64,000 nucleotides of DNA from Acinetobacter lwoffii (GTDB lineage Bacteria; Pseudomonadota; Gammaproteobacteria; Pseudomonadales; Moraxellaceae), in NCBI RefSeq assembly GCF_029024105.1, contig NZ_CP118963.1, positions 2,914,001-2,978,000 of the forward strand, given 5' to 3'. Below, in pieces: positions 62,478 through 64,000 of this stretch; the stretch's first letter is position 1; every line of letters begins with the position of its first letter. The notes below the pieces were generated by a model, which saw nothing but the letters and a program-made list of their open reading frames with translations, had not been told where the DNA came from and made no database searches. The position numbers were made by a program, and so were the translations under genes.

Positions 62478-62605
62478 TATAAGAAAACCATAAATTCATC
62501 CGGTTCCATTCAGATGCGTTTATGCGAAAATTGTTTAAAACGACAAGAAACTACAGCGCCTTATAAAATAAAAGCCTCTGCGAAAGCAGAGGCTTCTTTG
62601 TTTTC
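62478..62605 (+). ncRNA. Candidate small RNA of about 125 nucleotides
   Basis: A near-consensus promoter ends at 62471 and a strong Rho-independent hairpin lies at 62574-62593, so a short transcript is expected from about 62478 to about 62605. No good ribosome site is present. One frame from ATG 62513 (MRLCENCLKRQE) would run through the terminator hairpin, so a protein is unlikely. It is convergent with ahpC. Not matched to a known RNA family by eye. Confidence 0.55.
62571..62605 (+). terminator. Terminator of the candidate small RNA
   Basis: A perfect stem GCCTCTGC/GCAGAGGC with a GAAA tetraloop (62574-62593) is followed by TTCTTTGTTTT. Confidence 0.85.
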
Positions 62606-62771
62606 ATGCCTAGTCAATCATGCAGCAGGGTATTGCGCTTACTTGATTGCCTCTCATAAGCCGCTTAAAAAGCATAGAGTGCAATTCCTCAATTCTCATT
62701 TTGTTCTCAAATAGAAATCAAATGGCATGATGTTTTTGTCTAGAATTCATAAATCTCTAAACTAAAAAAAT

Positions 62772-62802
62772 AAAAAATCCAGCAACTTGTGCTGGATTTT
62801 TT
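62772..62802 (-). terminator. Terminator after ahpC
   Basis: AAAATCCAGC/GCTGGATTTT with a 7-base loop has T-runs on both strands, 25 bases past the ahpC stop. Confidence 0.85.
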
Positions 62803-62824
62803 GCTTCAAAGAACTAGGTTTGAA

Positions 62825-63388
62825 TTAGATTTTACCCACCAGGTCGATTGATGGAGCAAGTGTTGCTTCACCTTCTTTCCATTTTGCCGGACAAACTTCA
62901 CCTGGGTGCGCATGTACATATTGTGCAGCTTTCACTTTACGCAGAAGCTCTTGTGCATCACGGCCAATACCACCCGCGTTGATTTCAATGATCTGGATTT
63001 TACCTTCTGGATCAATCACGAAAGTACCACGATCTGCCAAACCCTCAGCTTCAATCAGTACTTCGAAGTTTTTAGACAAAGTCCAGGTTGGATCACCAAT
63101 CAATGGATACTGGATTTTACCAATCACGTCAGAGGTATCATGCCAAGCTTTATGAGTGAAATGAGTATCGGTAGACACGCCATAGATTTCTACACCCATT
63201 TTCTGGAATTCAGCATACTGATCAGCAAGATCGCCTAATTCAGTTGGACAAACAAAGGTAAAATCTGCAGGATAGAAAAACACCACTGACCATTTACCTT
63301 TCAGGTCTTGCTCAGAAACTTCAATGAACTGACCATTGTGGTAAGCAGTTGCATTGAATGGTTGGATTTCAGTATTGATTAAACTCAT
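62825..63388 (-). CDS. ahpC: Alkyl hydroperoxide reductase subunit C (peroxiredoxin)
   Basis: A 2-Cys peroxiredoxin that reduces hydrogen peroxide and organic peroxides in the cytoplasm. It has 187 residues: peroxidatic Cys47 in FYPADFTFVCPTELGDLAD and resolving Cys166 in HPGEVCPAKWKEG. The sequence IEINAGGIGRDAQELLRKV is typical of AhpC. An AGAGGAA site precedes the ATG. No ahpF is adjacent in the window. Confidence 0.97.
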   Translation of the reverse strand: MSLINTEIQPFNATAYHNGQFIEVSEQDLKGKWSVVFFYPADFTFVCPTELGDLADQYAEFQKMGVEIYGVSTDTHFTHKAWHDTSDVIGKIQYPLIGDPTWTLSKNFEVLIEAEGLADRGTFVIDPEGKIQIIEINAGGIGRDAQELLRKVKAAQYVHAHPGEVCPAKWKEGEATLAPSIDLVGKI

Positions 63389-63436
63389 GAGATATTTCCT
63401 CTGGCTTATTTCTGGGATTGCTTATCTTGTGAAGCT

Positions 63437-63465
63437 AGAATACGAAAAATTTCGAAATAGGTAAA
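63437..63465 (-). promoter_or_regulatory. Probable ahpC promoter
   Basis: On the minus strand TTTACC (63460-63465), a 17-base spacer and TATTCT (63437-63442) lie about 50 bases upstream of the ahpC ATG. No OxyR site was confirmed. Confidence 0.5.
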
Positions 63466-63645
63466 ACCGCAAGTTTTTATAAAAATGATCGCTTTTTTAG
63501 ATCATAAATTTCTATGAGTATTGTTCATCTTATTTATTTTCTCGATGCAGAGTTGTTCCGATCAAAAGCAACCTGATGTTTTAAGATTTATGATTCTTTT
63601 AATAAGTCGGGCTTTATGCAAACTCAATACAAATATTCAAGACAT

Positions 63646-63674
63646 AAAAAACCCACCGTATTCAGGTGGGTTTT
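63646..63674 (-). terminator. Terminator after ssb
   Basis: On the minus strand AAAACCCACC/GGTGGGTTTT with a 7-base loop is followed by T, about 25 bases after the ssb stop. Confidence 0.85.
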
Positions 63675-63699
63675 AATGATGATTTACCGTTCTAATAAA

Positions 63700-64000
63700 T
63701 TAAAAAGGTAAGTCATCATCTAGATCTACTGCAGGCGCTGCTGTTGGAGCAGGTGCAGATTTCGGCGCAAAACCACTCGGGTTATTATTGCCATAACCGC
63801 CGCCCTGGTTGTTGTTAAAACCGCCTTGCTGTGGTGCTGAACCATAACCCGATTGCGGGTTATTACCATAACCGCCCTGGTTGTTGTTCGCCTGATTATT
63901 GTTATTAAAGCGTGGCTGGTTAAAGCTGCTCTCGCCCTGATCATTTTGAGGACGGCTAGAGTCTAGCATCTGCATTTGCTCACCACGAATTTCCGTCGTA
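63700..64000 (-). CDS. ssb: Single-stranded DNA-binding protein (partial, C-terminal part)
   Basis: SSB coats single-stranded DNA in replication and repair. The visible frame starts at the right edge in TTEIRGEQMQMLDSR, the end of the OB fold. It continues through a Gly/Asn/Gln-rich disordered linker with GGYGNN-type repeats and ends in the acidic tip DLDDDLPF that binds partner proteins. The N-terminal OB fold lies outside the window. Confidence 0.95.
   Translation of the reverse strand, partial: TTEIRGEQMQMLDSSRPQNDQGESSFNQPRFNNNNQANNNQGGYGNNPQSGYGSAPQQGGFNNNQGGGYGNNNPSGFAPKSAPAPTAAPAVDLDDDLPF

Noticed and set aside
62439..62714. 91-codon plus-strand frame over the small RNA region
   Set aside because: It begins inside the promoter and reads through a strong terminator hairpin.

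Overview
The window is chromosomal DNA of a gammaproteobacterium, very probably an Acinetobacter. The reasons are the low-to-moderate GC content, the order tRNAs-tufB-trpT-secE-nusG-rplKAJL-rpoBC, the fimS/algR-hemCD block divergent from argH, a gspN-gspC-gspD operon, a 1362-residue RpoB, and an homoserine kinase of the APH fold. The genus call rests on remembered gene order and protein sizes; no search was run.

Layout. 1-11.4 kb (minus strand): information-processing core: tRNA-Thr/Tyr/Gly/Thr, tuf, tRNA-Trp, secE, nusG, rplK, rplA, rplJ, rplL, rpoB and the 5' part of rpoC, which runs off the left edge. A 68-bp palindromic REP-like element sits between rpoB and rpoC. 11.4-18.5 kb (minus): trpE, gph, a tail-anchored FHA protein and the type II secretion genes gspD, gspC, gspN. 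18.5-25.3 kb (minus): hns, a hotdog thioesterase, hemY, hemX, hemD, hemC, then a LytTR response regulator and its sensor kinase (algR/fimS type). 25.3-36.6 kb: argH and a YggX-type protein (+), pgsA, a thioesterase and uvrC (-), a damaged Clp-like AAA+ gene (+), a PH-domain membrane protein (-), then fadB-fadA (+).

36.7-39.7 kb (minus): the most unusual gene, a 1000-residue protein joining an N-terminal HD domain to a GHKL (Hsp90-like) ATPase and a long uncharacterised C-terminus. It is strikingly AT-rich and abuts the fadA terminator, so it looks like an acquired, possibly anti-phage, single-gene system. 39.9-44.4 kb: small exported or membrane proteins, a TehB-type methyltransferase, two identical tRNA-Phe genes and a GNAT/PanZ-like protein. 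44.5-52.2 kb: histidine genes hisB-hisH, hisA and hisF interleaved with a DUF805 protein, a DEDD exonuclease, an EamA transporter, a cold-shock/DUF1294 fusion and thrB.

52.4-64 kb: a histidine-box fatty-acid-hydroxylase-like gene divergent from an AraC regulator, with 10-bp-phased GACAA repeats on both sides; a relic of the aqpZ start; a membrane-anchored DRGH nuclease followed by a small acidic protein; a Pro/Gln-rich exported protein; kup; tRNA-Ser; a second, identical copy of tRNA-Thr(TGT); a methyltransferase plus FAD amine-oxidase-like pair; a candidate small RNA with a consensus promoter and strong terminator near 62.5 kb; ahpC; and the C-terminal part of ssb running off the right edge. 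No CRISPR array, prophage, rRNA or complete insertion sequence was seen.
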